In this document: piece after piece, positions 6,163 to 6,838 of the stretch
Position numbering within the stretch: position 1 is the first letter of the stretch
Layout of the letters: each line of letters opens with the position of its first letter
Made by a program: the position numbers and the translations under genes
Notes under the pieces: model-generated
What the model saw: only the letters and a program-made list of their open reading frames with translations
Told to the model about the DNA's origin: nothing
The model's database searches: none
DNA from: Bacteroides sp.
GTDB taxonomy: Bacteria > Bacteroidota > Bacteroidia > Bacteroidales > SM23-62
Reading direction: 5' to 3'
Length of the DNA: 6,838 nucleotides
Assembly: GCA_030667765.1 (NCBI GenBank)
Contig: DAOUVF010000167.1
Coordinates: forward strand, 1 to 6,838

Positions 6163-6762
6163 TTAAATTGGTTTATTTGCGATCAGCCTGACCACACTTG
6201 ATTTGCCGGAATGGTATTTTCCCTGGAAAATATCCAGCACCTGTTCTTCGCAGAGATCAAAATCCAGGGCAGAGAAGTCGGATCGTATGTCATCTTCCTG
6301 GTACAGTAACTCTTCGATCGGCGGACCGCCAGTCCCGTACCTGAGCTGGTTCTTGTGAAAGCATTCCAGGATGATCTTTCCGCCTGGTTTCAGGCATGCT
6401 GACAGTTGCCTGTGAACCTGCAGCCTGGTTTCGGGAAGCAAATGGATATAAATAATGGCAATGAGATCGAAGATCGGATCCGGGCAGAAAAATTCTTCCA
6501 TGCTGGCCAGCCGGTAATCAAATTGCAGGTCCATTGATGCTGCCCATTCCCGGGCTTTATCACGGGCAACAATGCTCTGATCAAAGGCGCTGACTTCCCA
6601 ACCATTACCTGCTGCATAGATGGCATTCCTCCCTTCACCTTCACCAGGCAGGAGTAGTCGGCCCGGGGTAATGGAATCCAATACCTCCACGAAAAAAGCA
6701 TTTGGCTCCATGCCATAGGCAAAGCCGGGCTCACTGTATCGTTGATCCCATAATTCTTTCAT
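6163..6762 (-). CDS. TehB-like class I SAM-dependent methyltransferase
   Basis: The 199-residue protein matches small stand-alone methyltransferases of the TehB/thiopurine-methyltransferase-like type. It opens with WDQRYSEPGFAYGMEPNAF (5-23), the N-terminal substrate-cap signature of this group. The SAM loop is LLLPGEGEGRNAIYAA (36-51), with a Pro-Gly-Glu-Gly-Glu-Gly-Arg-Asn form instead of the usual Asp-x-Gly-Cys-Gly. Asp61 in AFDQS binds the ribose, and LKPGGKIILECF (124-135) is the post-strand-4 turn and strand 5. It ends with KYHSGKSSVVRLIANK (182-197), also typical of the group. Homologues methylate small, often sulfur-, selenium- or tellurium-containing compounds, but many have unknown substrates; tellurite resistance should not be assumed. 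Only 2 bases separate its stop from the transsulfuration enzyme start, which suggests a shared transcript and perhaps a link to sulfur compounds (inference). The start at 6762 has no Shine-Dalgarno sequence. Confidence 0.87.
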   Translation of the reverse strand: MKELWDQRYSEPGFAYGMEPNAFFVEVLDSITPGRLLLPGEGEGRNAIYAAGNGWEVSAFDQSIVARDKAREWAASMDLQFDYRLASMEEFFCPDPIFDLIAIIYIHLLPETRLQVHRQLSACLKPGGKIILECFHKNQLRYGTGGPPIEELLYQEDDIRSDFSALDFDLCEEQVLDIFQGKYHSGKSSVVRLIANKPI

Positions 6763-6779
6763 TCGTAAGCATTAAGTCA

Positions 6780-6838
6780 TTAAAAAAGGTCATACATCCA
6801 ACGTGGAGCAATTTTTAGCATGAGGGCAAAAAGACCCC
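6780..6838 (-). CDS. C-terminal end of an upstream gene (fragment)
   Basis: One minus-strand frame (codons from base 6836) is open from the right edge to a TAA at 6782-6780 and encodes GLFALMLKIAPRWMYDLF. This looks like a real protein tail (an amphipathic helix with a Pro-Arg-Trp turn) rather than random coding. It would end 17 bases before the methyltransferase ATG, as in an operon. The other two minus-strand frames also lack a stop for 21 to 45 bases, so the evidence is thin. Too little is present to name a family. Confidence 0.4.
   Translation of the reverse strand, partial: GLFALMLKIAPRWMYDLF

Noticed and set aside
6390..6734. Minus-strand open frame of 114 codons inside the TehB-like gene
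   Set aside because: It overlaps the methyltransferase in another frame, and only the annotated frame carries the SAM-binding motifs.
6163..6762. Tellurite-resistance determinant tehB
   Set aside because: Similarity is to the broad methyltransferase group; the SAM loop is divergent and no tehA-like transporter is present, so the specific name is unsupported.

Overview
The window looks like a chromosomal stretch from a member of the Bacteroidota. All genes lie on the minus strand. Most starts lack a Shine-Dalgarno sequence and are preceded by A/T-rich leaders. A lipoprotein carries acidic residues directly after its lipid-attachment cysteine. The genes (M28 peptidase, GH127-like lipoprotein, small Sm-like-plus-barrel outer-membrane protein, transsulfuration enzyme with a YPRYFN motif) suit that phylum. 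This assignment is inference from gene style; there is no rRNA or marker gene here.

Layout in the direction of transcription, from high to low coordinates: the last codons of an unidentified gene (to 6780); a TehB-like class I methyltransferase (6762-6163); a PLP-dependent Cys/Met-metabolism enzyme (6160-5033) starting 2 bases after the methyltransferase stop; an exported protein with an Sm/SH3-like N-terminal domain and a probable outer-membrane barrel (4970-4056); a second, different class I methyltransferase (3968-3222); an enlarged GroES/Cpn10-like protein (3190-2807); a GH127-family (DUF1680) lipoprotein (2783-792, or from an overlapping TTG at 2810); a 191-base non-coding gap; and the N-terminal 200 codons of a secreted M28-type peptidase running off the left edge (600-1).

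The genes do not form one obvious pathway. The best-supported functional pair is methyltransferase plus transsulfuration enzyme, effectively fused as a transcription unit and perhaps linked through sulfur amino acid or S-adenosylmethionine chemistry. The GroES-like gene and the GH127-like gene are also tightly packed, but the GH127 gene is visibly more A/T-rich than the rest and may be a later arrival. There are no tRNAs, rRNAs, CRISPR arrays, transposases or SusC/SusD genes. The points most worth a second look are the divergent active site of the GH127-like protein, the stand-alone GroES variant with an expanded roof loop, and an inverted repeat directly in front of the GroES-like start codon. 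I see no convincing wholly new system.
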